DNA from: JAVBJV01 sp031555315
GTDB lineage: Bacteria; Pseudomonadota; Alphaproteobacteria; Acetobacterales; Acetobacteraceae
Direction: 5' to 3'
Length of the DNA stretch: 36,675 nt
Assembly: GCA_031555315.1 (NCBI GenBank)
Contig: JAVBUO010000035.1
Span: 1-36,675 of the forward strand
Shown here: positions 9,337 to 18,611 of the stretch, piece after piece
Layout of the letters: the number at the start of each line of letters is the position of its first letter
How positions within the stretch are numbered: the stretch's first letter is position 1
Made by a program: the position numbers and the translations under genes
Notes under the pieces: model-generated
What the model was told of the DNA's origin: nothing
The model's input: the letters and a program-made list of their open reading frames with translations, nothing else
Databases searched by the model: none

Positions 9337-10394
9337 TCCTCGGCCGCCAGACGCGCCGCCTCATCGTCGGCGATCAGTGCGTCGATCACTTCATCCATGT
9401 CGCCCTGCATCATCGCCTCGATCTTGTAGAGCGTCAGGTTGATGCGATGGTCCGACACGCGCCCCTGCGGAAAATTGTAGGTGCGAATACGCTCGGACCG
9501 ATCCCCCGTGCCGACCTGTCCCTTGCGGTCCGCTGCGCGGGACGATGCCACGCGCATACGCTCGGCATCGAACATGCGCGAACGCAGCACCTTCATCGCC
9601 TTGGCGCGGTTTTTGTGCTGGCTGCGTTCTTCCTGCATCGCCACCACGATGCCGGTCGGGATATGGGTGATGCGCACCGCGCTCTCGGTCTTGTTCACGT
9701 GCTGCCCGCCCGCGCCGGAAGCGCGGTAGACGTCGATACGCAGATCCTTTTCGTCGATCGCGACATCGACATCCTCTGCTTCCGGCAGCACCGCCACCGT
9801 CACCGTCGAGGTATGAATCCGCCCCTGACTTTCGGTTGCCGGCACACGCTGCACGCGGTGCACGCCGGATTCGAACTTCAGCCGCGCGAACACGCCCTTG
9901 CCGGTGATTTCGGCGATCGCTTCCTTGATGCCGCCGAGGCCGGTGTCGGCGTATTCCAGCACCTCGAACTTCCAGCGATGCGCTTCGGCATATTTCTGGT
10001 ACATGCGGAACAGTTCCGCACCGAACAGACCGGCTTCATCGCCGCCCGCCGCCGGGCGGATTTCCAGAATGGCGCTGCGTTCGTCCGCTGCATCCTTGGG
10101 TAACAGCAGCAACCGGGTTTCGCGTTCCAGAACCGGCAGATGTTCCTTCAGAGCGTGGTATTCCGCTTCCGCCAGTTCGCGCATTTCCGGATCGGCGAGC
10201 ATCGCTTCGGTCTCGGCCAGCGCCTTCTGCACAGCGCGCAATGCACCGATCTTGGCAACCACCGGATCGAGCTCCGCCAGCTCGCGCGATGCCTTCACGA
10301 ACGCTTCGCCCGTCGCCCCCGCGGCGAGATCGGCGTGCAGTTCTTCCGCGCGCCGCACGATCCGGTCCAGCTTGTCGTCGAGGCGCGCGGTCAT
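9333..10394 (-). CDS. prfA: Peptide chain release factor 1
   Basis: RF1 ends translation at UAA and UAG. The 353-residue protein has the PAT tripeptide (185-187) that discriminates RF1 from RF2 (which has SPF) and the catalytic GGQ loop at 229-231, the methylation target of the neighbouring PrmC. Its ATG overlaps the hisS stop by 4 bp and its stop overlaps the prmC start by 4 bp, so hisS, prfA and prmC are almost certainly co-translated. Confidence 0.97.
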   Translation of the reverse strand: MTARLDDKLDRIVRRAEELHADLAAGATGEAFVKASRELAELDPVVAKIGALRAVQKALAETEAMLADPEMRELAEAEYHALKEHLPVLERETRLLLLPKDAADERSAILEIRPAAGGDEAGLFGAELFRMYQKYAEAHRWKFEVLEYADTGLGGIKEAIAEITGKGVFARLKFESGVHRVQRVPATESQGRIHTSTVTVAVLPEAEDVDVAIDEKDLRIDVYRASGAGGQHVNKTESAVRITHIPTGIVVAMQEERSQHKNRAKAMKVLRSRMFDAERMRVASSRAADRKGQVGTGDRSERIRTYNFPQGRVSDHRINLTLYKIEAMMQGDMDEVIDALIADDEAARLAAEE

Positions 10395-11629
10395 GACAGT
10401 TTTGCCACAACCTCGGCCAGCGCCACTTCGGTCTGCTCGCCGGTGCGCAGGTCTTTCACCTGTGCCACACCGCGCGCCAGTTCGTCGTCGCCCAGAATCA
10501 CCGCCGCATGCGCACCCAGCTTGTTGGCGCGTTCCATCCGGCGTTTCACGTTGCCACGATACGCCATCTCGGCCCGCACGCCGGCGCGACGCAGATCCAG
10601 CAGTAAAGGCAACGCTGCTGCTTCGGCGTCTTCACCCATCGGGATCACGGCAACGCTCGGGTCCGGCTGCGGTGCTTCGGGCAGCATCATTTCCAGACGC
10701 TCGACCCCCGCGCCCCAGCCGATGCACGGTGTGGCCGGGCCGCCCATCTCCGACACCAGACCATCGTAACGACCACCGCCAAACAGCGTACCCTGAGACC
10801 CCAGCTTCGTGGTGACGAATTCAAACGCCGTATGGCTGTAGTAATCCAGCCCACGCACGATGCGCGGATTTTCCTTGTACGGCACACCGAACCGGTCCAG
10901 CCCTGCACGCACCGCTGCATAAAATTCAGCGGCGGCCGGCGTCAGATACGGATGAATGGTCGGCGCATCGGCGACGATCTTGCGGTCGCCTTCGTCCTTA
11001 CTATCCAGAATGCGCAGCGGATTGCGCTCCAGCCGCAGTCGGCTGTCTTCCGACAGATGTTCGGCATGCCTGGTGAAATGTGCAACCAGCGCCGCGCGAT
11101 AGGCTTCGCGGCTCTCGGCATCGCCCAATGTGTTGATTTCCAGCACACCGCCATCGGCCACACCCAACGCACGGCAGATCTCGTAACCCAGCGCAATGAC
11201 TTCCGCATCGGCCAGCGGTTCCGCACTGCCCATGATCTCGGCGTCGAGCTGATGAAACTGACGATAACGCCCCTTTTGCGGGCGTTCGTAGCGGAACATC
11301 GGGCCGGTGGCGAAAATCTTCTGCGGCAAAGATTGCGTCAACCCGTTGGTCACCAGCGCGCGGCACAGACCCGCCGTGTATTCGGGGCGCAATGTGAGCG
11401 ACTCGCCACCGCGGTCCTCGAAGGAATACATCTCCTTCATCACCACGTCGGTGGTTTCGCCCAGCGTGCGCGTGAACACGCGCGTATCCTCGATGATCGG
11501 CGTGGCCCATTCGTCGAAGCCCCACAGCGCCGCCACCCGGCGCGCCGTATCGACCACGCGCCGATGGCGGCGCATGTCCTCGCCGATCAGGTCCCGTGTG
11601 CCGCGGACCAGTTGCAGCTTTTCCGCCAT
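10391..11629 (-). CDS. hisS: Histidyl-tRNA synthetase
   Basis: A class II aminoacyl-tRNA synthetase, 412 residues, charging tRNA-His. Motifs seen: the opening VRGTRDLIGEDM, TLRPEYTAGLCRA (motif 2 lead-in), MFRYERPQKGRYRQFHQ (motif 2), the histidine-specific RGLDYYSHTAFEF, and GWGAGVERLEMML (motif 3), followed by an anticodon-binding domain. The frame stays open upstream to 12265, but that extension is only the antisense-free shadow of ispG; the start at 11629 (MAEKLQLVRGTRD) fits the family and follows GAGGG. The gap to ispG is 8 nt. Confidence 0.96.
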   Translation of the reverse strand: MAEKLQLVRGTRDLIGEDMRRHRRVVDTARRVAALWGFDEWATPIIEDTRVFTRTLGETTDVVMKEMYSFEDRGGESLTLRPEYTAGLCRALVTNGLTQSLPQKIFATGPMFRYERPQKGRYRQFHQLDAEIMGSAEPLADAEVIALGYEICRALGVADGGVLEINTLGDAESREAYRAALVAHFTRHAEHLSEDSRLRLERNPLRILDSKDEGDRKIVADAPTIHPYLTPAAAEFYAAVRAGLDRFGVPYKENPRIVRGLDYYSHTAFEFVTTKLGSQGTLFGGGRYDGLVSEMGGPATPCIGWGAGVERLEMMLPEAPQPDPSVAVIPMGEDAEAAALPLLLDLRRAGVRAEMAYRGNVKRRMERANKLGAHAAVILGDDELARGVAQVKDLRTGEQTEVALAEVVAKLS

Positions 11630-11637
11630 GATGCCCT

Positions 11638-12759
11638 CTATTCGGCCGCCTTGGCCCGCTTTACGGCACGCAGATCCGCCGCGCGCTTTTCCACCAGTTC
11701 GACGATATGCTCGATCATATCGCCGCCATCGACCGTATGGTCGGTCCTGCCGGCGTGATACACCATATGGCGGCTGTTGCCACCGCCGGTCACGCCGAAA
11801 TCGGTCATCAACGCTTCGCCGGGGCCGTTCACCACGCAACCGATGATCGACAGCGTGATCGGTTCCTGGATGTGCTCGAGCCGTTCCTCCAGCGCCTGCA
11901 CGGTGCGGATCACATCGAACCCCTGTCGCGCACAGGACGGACACGAGATAATCTTCACCCCGCGCACCCGCAACCCCAGCCCCTTCAGCAGTTCCCAGCC
12001 GACGCGGACCTCTTCCTCGGGCTCGTCGGACAGCGACACGCGCAGCGTATCGCCAATGCCCGACCATAACAGCATCCCCAGCCCCATCGACGACTTCACG
12101 GTACCGGTCCGCCTGCCGCCTGCTTCCGTCACGCCGATATGCAGCGGCGCGTCGGTCGCCTCGGCCAGTTGCTGATACGCGGCGACGGCGAGAAATACGT
12201 CCGACGCCTTCACACTGATCTTGAATTCGTGAAAGTCGTTGTCCTGCAAATGCGCCGCATGCCACAGCGCGCTTTCGACCAGCGCTTCCGGGTTCGGCTC
12301 ACCGTATTTGTCCAGCAGATGCTTTTCCAGACTGCCTGCGTTCACGCCGATGCGAATCGAACAACCATGATCGCGCGCCGCCTTCACCACTTCCTTCACG
12401 CGCGCGGCGCTGCCGATGTTGCCGGGATTGAAGCGCAGACAGGCAGCCCCCGCCTGCGCGGCTTCGATCGCGCGGCGATAATGGAAATGAATGTCCGCCA
12501 CCACCGGCACATCGACCTGGCGCACGATATCGCGCAGCGCCGCCGTGCTCGCCTCGTCGGGCACGCTGACGCGCACGATGTCCGCCCCGGCCTGCACGGC
12601 ACGGCGGATCTGCGCCACGGTCGCCGCCACATCGGTGGTCAACGTGTTGGTCATCGTCTGCACGCTGATCGGCGCATCGCCACCGACCAGCACATTCCCC
12701 ACCCGGATCTGGCGGGACTTGCGGCGTTCGATGTGCTGATACGGACGATAGGACGACAT
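11638..12759 (-). CDS. ispG: 4-hydroxy-3-methylbut-2-enyl diphosphate synthase (flavodoxin/ferredoxin type)
   Basis: IspG (GcpE) carries out the penultimate step of the MEP isoprenoid pathway, reducing methylerythritol cyclodiphosphate to HMBPP with a 4Fe-4S cluster. The 373-residue form is the short bacterial type. The TIM-barrel opening VGGDAPISVQTMTNT is at 25-39. The cluster ligands CPSC (Cys273, Cys276) and GCVVNGPGEA (Cys308, Glu315) are all present. It lies 8 nt upstream of hisS and 5 nt downstream of the rodZ-like gene, in the same minus-strand run. Confidence 0.97.
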   Translation of the reverse strand: MSSYRPYQHIERRKSRQIRVGNVLVGGDAPISVQTMTNTLTTDVAATVAQIRRAVQAGADIVRVSVPDEASTAALRDIVRQVDVPVVADIHFHYRRAIEAAQAGAACLRFNPGNIGSAARVKEVVKAARDHGCSIRIGVNAGSLEKHLLDKYGEPNPEALVESALWHAAHLQDNDFHEFKISVKASDVFLAVAAYQQLAEATDAPLHIGVTEAGGRRTGTVKSSMGLGMLLWSGIGDTLRVSLSDEPEEEVRVGWELLKGLGLRVRGVKIISCPSCARQGFDVIRTVQALEERLEHIQEPITLSIIGCVVNGPGEALMTDFGVTGGGNSRHMVYHAGRTDHTVDGGDMIEHIVELVEKRAADLRAVKRAKAAE

Positions 12760-12764
12760 GCGCG

Positions 12765-13745
12765 TTACTGTGCCGGATTGGCCGGGACCGGCGCGGGCTG
12801 CATTTCGCGCAACCGGTCGGGATTGAGCTGTATCCCCCGGCGCACCGCCCCCATCGGCCCCAGATTGGGCAGCAGCACCTGTCCGTTGAAAACGATCTCG
12901 GTGCCCCCGGCATTGCCGGTGGCCAGCAGCAGCGCGTTGTCCTGCGGCGCCACCCAGCTTTCCCCGTTCCGCAGGATCCGGTCGAGGATGACAGCCCCCT
13001 GGCGGTCGCGCACCTGCAACCAGACTTCATCGCGCGCGCGGATCACCACCCGGCCGATCTCCTCGGGCGGCACACCGGCCCGGGCCGCCGCCACCGCCGG
13101 GTCCAAGGCGGCCGGCGCAACACCTGTCACCACCACGGGCGACGGCACGGGAACATTTGGCACCGGCGCCACATCCCGCACCGGCTCCGCCGGCGCCGGC
13201 CGATGTACGGCGATCTGGGCGGGAACAGGCGGCACGGCATCCACGGCACGCGGTTCACGCTCGGACGACCACAGATACCAGCCGATATAGCCGACGATCC
13301 CCAGAACCAGCATCACCAGCACGACGCTGCCGGTCGGAATGCCGCGCTGCGGCACCGGATGCGGAAACGCCAGTGCCGGCTTCTTGTTCATGTAAGACGC
13401 GGCTTCCAGCCGGAAACGCCGGGCGATTTCCTCGGCATCCAGATCCAGCGCCACCGCATAGGCCCGCACGAACGCCACTGCATAGGCAGCACCCGGCAGA
13501 TCGTTGATCCGCCCGTCTTCGATCGCCTTCAGGAAAACCTTGCGGATGCAAAGCCGTTCCGCCAACTGCTCCAGATTCAGGCCCAGAAACTCGCGCCGCG
13601 CCCGCAACTCCGAGCCGGTTCGCGATGCATCGGGCTGAGACTGGGGTAGATCTTCCCCATCTGGTATTTCGTTACGTAATTGCAGCACGCGGGCCCGTCC
13701 CGTGAATATGTTCACATCCGTTCCATCCATCCCGGAACGGCGCAT
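12765..13745 (-). CDS. RodZ-like protein: helix-turn-helix, one membrane span, DUF4115
   Basis: A 326-residue bitopic membrane protein. Residues 45-112 form a RodZ-type helix-turn-helix (ELRARREFLGLNLEQLAERL), residues about 139-159 a single transmembrane helix followed by WYLWSSER, then a Pro/Val-rich periplasmic linker and a C-terminal DUF4115 domain (about 230-310). RodZ links MreB filaments to the elongation machinery; that role is inferred from the architecture. It heads the run with ispG, as in many proteobacteria. The start is uncertain: ATGs at 13745 and 13730 are both possible and neither has a strong ribosome site. The first 40 residues look disordered. Confidence 0.8.
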   Translation of the reverse strand: MRRSGMDGTDVNIFTGRARVLQLRNEIPDGEDLPQSQPDASRTGSELRARREFLGLNLEQLAERLCIRKVFLKAIEDGRINDLPGAAYAVAFVRAYAVALDLDAEEIARRFRLEAASYMNKKPALAFPHPVPQRGIPTGSVVLVMLVLGIVGYIGWYLWSSEREPRAVDAVPPVPAQIAVHRPAPAEPVRDVAPVPNVPVPSPVVVTGVAPAALDPAVAAARAGVPPEEIGRVVIRARDEVWLQVRDRQGAVILDRILRNGESWVAPQDNALLLATGNAGGTEIVFNGQVLLPNLGPMGAVRRGIQLNPDRLREMQPAPVPANPAQ

Positions 13746-13852
13746 CCGTCATCTAAAGTAATTCCATATCCGAGGAAAACAGTCAGCTTCCCTCAATGCA
13801 ACTTCCCGGCAGGCCGGCGGCGGGACTTCCGCCCTCTGTTCCACCGGAATGC

Positions 13853-13873
13853 ATGTCGCATGACATCTGTCAT
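13853..13873. promoter_or_regulatory. Overlapping short inverted repeats upstream of rodZ-ispG-hisS
   Basis: In the 217-nt gap between ptsP and the rodZ-like gene, two inverted repeats overlap: ATGTC with GACAT (13853-13866) and ATGACA with TGTCAT (13860-13873). They could be regulator half-sites for the downstream run. The arms are only 5-6 bp, so chance is quite possible. I found no strong promoter in this gap. Confidence 0.25.
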
Positions 13874-13962
13874 CCGCAAGATCAACACCCCATACCGAGA
13901 ACGACAGCATCTCCCGCGACAAGCCCCTGCACTGCGATGATGTCCACGGCCTATATCACAGT

Positions 13963-16185
13963 CTACAGAGGAATTCCATGATCGCCCGCCCAGGCGGCCA
14001 GCGCCTCGCGCAAACTGCTACCGTCTTCGGCGGCCCGGCGGATGCCGCCCAGCGCCGCCCGCAGGGCCGGCAGATCCACCTCGCGCAGGATGGTTTTCAG
14101 CGGCAGCAGCGCGGTCGACGGCATCGACAGGCGCGTGATCCCGATTCCCAGCATGGCCAGCGCCTCGAGCGGCCTGCCCGCCGATTCCCCGCAGACCGAC
14201 AGCGGCACCCCGGCCGCGGCGGTCACCCGCACCACCTCGCTCAACAGGTCGAGCATCGGCGCCGACAGGAAGTCGTAACGGCCGGCGACGCCGGGGGCGC
14301 CGCGATCGGCGGCGAACACGAACTGGCTCAGATCGTTGGAGCCGACCGACAGGAAGTCCACATGCGCCATCAGCGGCTTCATCTGCCACAACAGCGCCGG
14401 CACCTCGAGCATCGCGCCGACGTAAACCCGCTTCGGGGTCTGCGGCGCATTGCGCAGTTCCACATCCAGCAGCGCGCGCGCCGCGCGCAGTTCGGCGACC
14501 GTGGTCACCATCGGGAACATCACCGACAGCCGTTGCCCGGCTGCGGCAGCGATCAACGCCCGCAACTGCCGGCGCAGCAGGGCCGGGCGGTCCAGCCCGA
14601 TACGCAGCGCCCGCCAGCCGAGTCCGGGGTTTTCTTCACCCTCGGGCGTTAAGCCCGGCAGCATTTTGTCGCCGCCCAGATCGAAGGTGCGGAACAGCAC
14701 CGGCCGCCCGCCGGCCAGATCCAGAACGCGCCGGTACAGGTCGGTCTGCGCCGCCACGTCGGGCACGAACCCCTGCGCCAATGCGACGATTTCCGTGCGG
14801 AACAGACCAATGCCATCGGCGCCGGTGTTTTCCAGATGCGGCATGTCGAGCGGCAGGCCGGCATTCATCATCAGCGTCACCCGCGTACCATCGCGGGTCA
14901 CCGCCGGCTGATCGCGCATGCACGCCCATTTTTCCTCGAGCGCCGAACGCGCATCCAGCGCCGCCTGATAAACCGCGCGGACATCCGCCTTCGGCCGCAA
15001 CACCATCCAGCCGTCGTCGGCATTGACGACGATGGTGTCGCCGGAGCTTGCCGCCTCCAGCACCCCGCGCACCCCGCCCAGCACCGGAATTCCCAGCGCG
15101 CGCGCGACGATCGCCGCATGTGCCGTCGCCGAACCTTCCTCGAGCACCAGCCCCAGAATGCCCCGGGCATGATAGGCCAGCAGATCGGCCGGCCCCAGGC
15201 GGCGCGCCAGCAGCACCGTATCGGCGGGTAGCGCAGCAACCTCGTCGCCGGTCAGCGCCGACAGCAGACGCCCCGCGATGTCCTCGAGGTCCGCCAGCCG
15301 CTCGCGCAGATACGGATCACTGATCTGGCGCATCCGCACGCGCAGTTCGTTCATCACCCGTTCGACCGACGCCTCGGCCGTGAAACCGGCGCGCACATCG
15401 TCGCGCACCCGCGCCAGCCAGCCGCGATCCGTAGCCAGCAGGCGATACGCTTCCAGCACCTCCTGCGATTCGCCCACACCGGGCAGACGCGCCGAGATCA
15501 GTTCGTCGAGCGCGCGCTGCATGTGCCCGATCGCATCTTCCAGCCGGGCCAGTTCGGCCTCCGGGTCCTCGGACAGCAGATGCACCGGCGCGGCGCGCTG
15601 GCCGTGAATCGCCACCACCCCCATGGTTAGCCCCGGTACCAGCATCTGTCCCTCGAACCGGCGCGGCTGAGCCGCGCCAAAACCCTCGGACATCCCGGCC
15701 CCGGCCGCCTGCGGCAACAGCTGCGCCAACAGCATCGCCACGGTTTCCAGCACCTCGACCTCGTCCTCGTCGTACAAACGCGGGGCGCGGTTCTGCACGG
15801 TGAGCACGCCCACGCAGCGCCCCGTCAACATCACCGGCACGCCGAGCAGCGATGCAAACGGTTCTTCCCCGGTTTCCGAGCGGTAGGCAAAAGCCGGATG
15901 GTTCTGCGCATCCGGCAGGTTCAGCGCCCGCCCCTGGGCGGCGATCGTCCCCACGATCCCCTCGCCGACCCGCAGCCGGGTCCGGCCGACCGCTTCGGTC
16001 CGCAACCCCTCGGTCGCCATCAGTTCCAGGATTTCGCCGGGACGCATCACGTAGACCGAACACACCTCGGTCACCAGTTCCGCCGCCACCATCCGCACGA
16101 CTTCCGGCATCGCCTGCAACGGCGTCGCCTGCCCGCGCGCCATCAGATCGCGCAGCCGGGCCAGAAGACGGCGAGGCGCACTCAT
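13963..16185 (-). CDS. ptsP: Phosphoenolpyruvate-protein phosphotransferase PtsP (EI-Ntr)
   Basis: The first enzyme of the nitrogen-type phosphotransferase system. It autophosphorylates from PEP and passes phosphate to NPr, a regulatory relay rather than a sugar transporter. The 740-residue protein has an N-terminal GAF domain (about 20-155), then the NPr-binding and phosphohistidine region with the acceptor His356 in GSATAHAAIVARALGIP, and the PEP-binding barrel with FRTEI, FDLGGDK and active-site Cys665 in LSVCGESAG. The GAF domain separates it from sugar-type PtsI. NPr and EIIA-Ntr are not in the window. It lies downstream of lysC and the flavin oxidoreductase on the same strand, after a 71-nt gap. 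Confidence 0.94.
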   Translation of the reverse strand: MSAPRRLLARLRDLMARGQATPLQAMPEVVRMVAAELVTEVCSVYVMRPGEILELMATEGLRTEAVGRTRLRVGEGIVGTIAAQGRALNLPDAQNHPAFAYRSETGEEPFASLLGVPVMLTGRCVGVLTVQNRAPRLYDEDEVEVLETVAMLLAQLLPQAAGAGMSEGFGAAQPRRFEGQMLVPGLTMGVVAIHGQRAAPVHLLSEDPEAELARLEDAIGHMQRALDELISARLPGVGESQEVLEAYRLLATDRGWLARVRDDVRAGFTAEASVERVMNELRVRMRQISDPYLRERLADLEDIAGRLLSALTGDEVAALPADTVLLARRLGPADLLAYHARGILGLVLEEGSATAHAAIVARALGIPVLGGVRGVLEAASSGDTIVVNADDGWMVLRPKADVRAVYQAALDARSALEEKWACMRDQPAVTRDGTRVTLMMNAGLPLDMPHLENTGADGIGLFRTEIVALAQGFVPDVAAQTDLYRRVLDLAGGRPVLFRTFDLGGDKMLPGLTPEGEENPGLGWRALRIGLDRPALLRRQLRALIAAAAGQRLSVMFPMVTTVAELRAARALLDVELRNAPQTPKRVYVGAMLEVPALLWQMKPLMAHVDFLSVGSNDLSQFVFAADRGAPGVAGRYDFLSAPMLDLLSEVVRVTAAAGVPLSVCGESAGRPLEALAMLGIGITRLSMPSTALLPLKTILREVDLPALRAALGGIRRAAEDGSSLREALAAWAGDHGIPL

Positions 16186-16256
16186 CTCAGAGAGCCATCC
16201 CCGTCATGACGGTCATTACGTTTCCCCGTGCGAAAGTGTCCGCTGTGATCTTTGCC

Positions 16257-17306
16257 TCAGATCATGCGCGCAACAACACTTTTCAGCGCCTGATCGACGA
16301 GTTCGTCGAGAATTTCCGCGGTCGACTGTTCCCTGCTGACCATACCCACCGACTGACCGGCCATCACCGAACCGTTCTCGACATCCCCCTCGATCACCGC
16401 GCGCCGCAGCGCGCCGGCCCAGAAATGCTCGATCTCGAGCTGCGCGGCCTTCTGGTCCATCTCGCCCGCCTGGAAGCGGCGCACGACATCGGCCTGATGC
16501 ACCATGAAGCGCTTGGTGCCCTCGTTGACCAGCGCACGCACCGGGATCACCGGGAAACGGCCATCGATCTGCACGGTCGGCACCGCATCGCGCGCCGCGG
16601 CGCGCAGGAACGCCTGTTTGAAATGTGCATGCGCGATGCATTCGGTGGCGCAGACCAGCCGCGTGCCGATCTGCACGCCCGCCGCACCCATTTCCAGATA
16701 GGACAGCATCGCCTCGCCCCGGCCGATACCGCCGGCCACGAACACCGGCACATCGGTGATATGCGGCAGGATTTCCTGCGCCAGCACGGTCAGCGACACC
16801 GGACCGATATGCCCGCCCGCTTCACTGCCCTCGATCACCAGCGCATCGGCGCCGGACCTGATCAACCGCTTCGCCAGCACCAGCGCCGGCGCAAAGCAGA
16901 CCACCTTCGCGCCGCCATCCTTGATGCGCCGGATCGCGCCGCCCGGCGGCAGCCCGCCCGCCAGCACCACATGCCCGACCTTTGCCGCCAGACACACATC
17001 GATCAGCGCATCGAGCTCCGGATGCATGGTGATCAGGTTCACCCCGAACGGCTTTACGGTCAGTGCCTGGGTCGCGGCGATCTCCTTGGCCAGCAGATCC
17101 GGCCCCATCGCCCCGCAGGCGATCACGCCGAAGCCGCCGGCGTTCGACGTCGCCGCCACCAGATGGCGTTCGCTGATCCACGACATCGCGCCGCCGAGAA
17201 TCGCATACTCGGTGCCGAGGAAGTCGCACCCGCGCCGCCACAGCGTATCCAGCCGCGTGCGCGCCTGCTGCATCTCGGCGGCGGTCATGTTGGTGTCCGG
17301 CATCAC
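16257..17306 (-). CDS. FMN-dependent oxidoreductase of the nitronate monooxygenase/FabK family
   Basis: A 349-residue TIM-barrel flavoprotein. Family motifs include ILGGAMSWISERHLVAATSNAGG (about 36-58), KPFGVNL (114-120), VIEGSEAGGHIG around 156-167, and VFVAGGIGRGEAM followed by GAAGVQIGTR, which bind FMN phosphate. The family contains nitronate monooxygenases and the enoyl-ACP reductase FabK; the sequence alone does not settle which. It begins 3 nt after the lysC stop, so the two are co-transcribed, and it precedes ptsP. Nothing in lysine, threonine or nitrogen-PTS biology obviously needs this enzyme. Confidence 0.82.
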   Translation of the reverse strand: MMPDTNMTAAEMQQARTRLDTLWRRGCDFLGTEYAILGGAMSWISERHLVAATSNAGGFGVIACGAMGPDLLAKEIAATQALTVKPFGVNLITMHPELDALIDVCLAAKVGHVVLAGGLPPGGAIRRIKDGGAKVVCFAPALVLAKRLIRSGADALVIEGSEAGGHIGPVSLTVLAQEILPHITDVPVFVAGGIGRGEAMLSYLEMGAAGVQIGTRLVCATECIAHAHFKQAFLRAAARDAVPTVQIDGRFPVIPVRALVNEGTKRFMVHQADVVRRFQAGEMDQKAAQLEIEHFWAGALRRAVIEGDVENGSVMAGQSVGMVSREQSTAEILDELVDQALKSVVARMI

Positions 17307-17309
17307 GCG

Positions 17310-18527
17310 TCAGGCCGCATCGAGGCCGTACGCCGTATGCAGCGCGCGCACGGCGAGTTCGGTGTATTCCAGCCCGATCAGCACACTGACTTTGATCTCG
17401 CTGGTCGAGATCACCATGATGTTGATCCCGCGCTCGGACAGGGTGCGGAACATGGTGTTCGCGACCCCCGTATGGCTGCGCATCCCCACCCCGACCACGC
17501 TGATCTTGGCAACGTCCGGATCGGCCAGAAGTTCGGTATAGCCGATCTTCTCCTTCATCGCGCCCAGACGTTCCCTGGTGCGCTCCAGATCGGTCTTGCC
17601 GACCGTGAAGGTGATGTCCGTCGTGCCGGCCACCGACACGTTCTGCACGATCATGTCGACGTTGATGTTGGCCTCGGCCAGCGTGCCGAACACCGCGGCT
17701 GCCACCCCCGGCCGGTCCGGCACGTGCAGCACGGTGATCTTGGCCTCGTCACGCGAATACGCAATGCCGGAAACAATTTCTTTTTCCACGATCTCGTCCT
17801 CGTCCACCACCAGCGAGCCGGGCTTGTCCTCGAACGAGGACAGCACCTGCACGCGGACATGTTCTTTCATCGCCAGTTCGACGCTGCGCGTCTGGAGCAC
17901 CTTGGCCCCCACCGACGCGAGTTCGAGCATTTCTTCATACGCGATCTTATCGAGCTTGCGCGCCTTGGACACGATGCGCGGATCGGTCGTGTAGATGCCG
18001 TCCACATCGGTATAGATGTCGCACCGGTCCGCCTTCACCGCCGCGGCGATCGCCACCGCCGAGGTGTCCGACCCGCCGCGCCCCAGCGTGGTGACGCGGT
18101 TGTCCGGCCCCACCCCTTGGAACCCGGTGATCACCGGCACCTGGCCCATCTGCATCCGCCGGATCAGCTCGTCACCGTTGATGCTCACGATTCGGGCCTT
18201 GCCGTGCGCATCGTCGGTATGGATCGGGATCTGCCAGCCCTGCCAGGACCGGGCATCGACCCCGGCGGTCTGCAACGCCATCGCCAGCAGGCCGACGGTG
18301 ATCTGCTCGCCGGTCGCCACCACGGTATCGTATTCGCGCGCATCGTGCAGCGGCGCGATTCCCTGACACCATGCAACCAATTGGTTCGTCGTCCCGGACA
18401 TCGCCGACAGGACCACGGCGACTTCATGACCGGCATCGACTTCTCGTTTCACACGGCCGGCAACGTTGCGAATTCGATCCAAATCCGCAACCGAGGTCCC
18501 GCCAAACTTCATTACTATGCGCGCCAT
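17310..18527 (-). CDS. lysC: Aspartate kinase (feedback-regulated, ACT domains)
   Basis: Phosphorylates aspartate, the entry to lysine, threonine, methionine and diaminopimelate synthesis. The 405-residue monofunctional enzyme has the amino-acid-kinase motif KFGGTSV (7-13), GRGGSDTSAVA (149-159) and YTDVDGIYT around 171-179. Two C-terminal ACT domains follow (about 265-400), ending with TSEIKVSVLI, the allosteric site for end-product inhibition. It is divergent from ubiG, with 84 nt between them. The order lysC-ptsP with ubiG divergent is typical of Rhodospirillales-type genomes (from memory). Confidence 0.96.
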   Translation of the reverse strand: MARIVMKFGGTSVADLDRIRNVAGRVKREVDAGHEVAVVLSAMSGTTNQLVAWCQGIAPLHDAREYDTVVATGEQITVGLLAMALQTAGVDARSWQGWQIPIHTDDAHGKARIVSINGDELIRRMQMGQVPVITGFQGVGPDNRVTTLGRGGSDTSAVAIAAAVKADRCDIYTDVDGIYTTDPRIVSKARKLDKIAYEEMLELASVGAKVLQTRSVELAMKEHVRVQVLSSFEDKPGSLVVDEDEIVEKEIVSGIAYSRDEAKITVLHVPDRPGVAAAVFGTLAEANINVDMIVQNVSVAGTTDITFTVGKTDLERTRERLGAMKEKIGYTELLADPDVAKISVVGVGMRSHTGVANTMFRTLSERGINIMVISTSEIKVSVLIGLEYTELAVRALHTAYGLDAA

Positions 18528-18544
18528 GGGCTTTCCGATGTTGC

Positions 18545-18563
18545 TTCCCGCCTGACGCGGGAA
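18545..18563. repeat. 7-bp inverted repeat between lysC and ubiG
   Basis: TTCCCGC and GCGGGAA flank the 5-nt spacer CTGAC in the 84-nt divergent gap. The position would suit an operator for either gene or a leader hairpin. No T-tract follows. I cannot link it to a known regulator. Confidence 0.4.
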
Positions 18564-18611
18564 CAGATAAGGTCCGCACAGATAGCGACGGCGGGAGAGG
18601 CTAGCAACCCA

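Noticed and set aside
11630..12265. N-terminal extension of hisS by 212 codons
   Set aside because: The extension overlaps ispG in another frame and has no homology; HisS homologs begin at the ATG at 11629.
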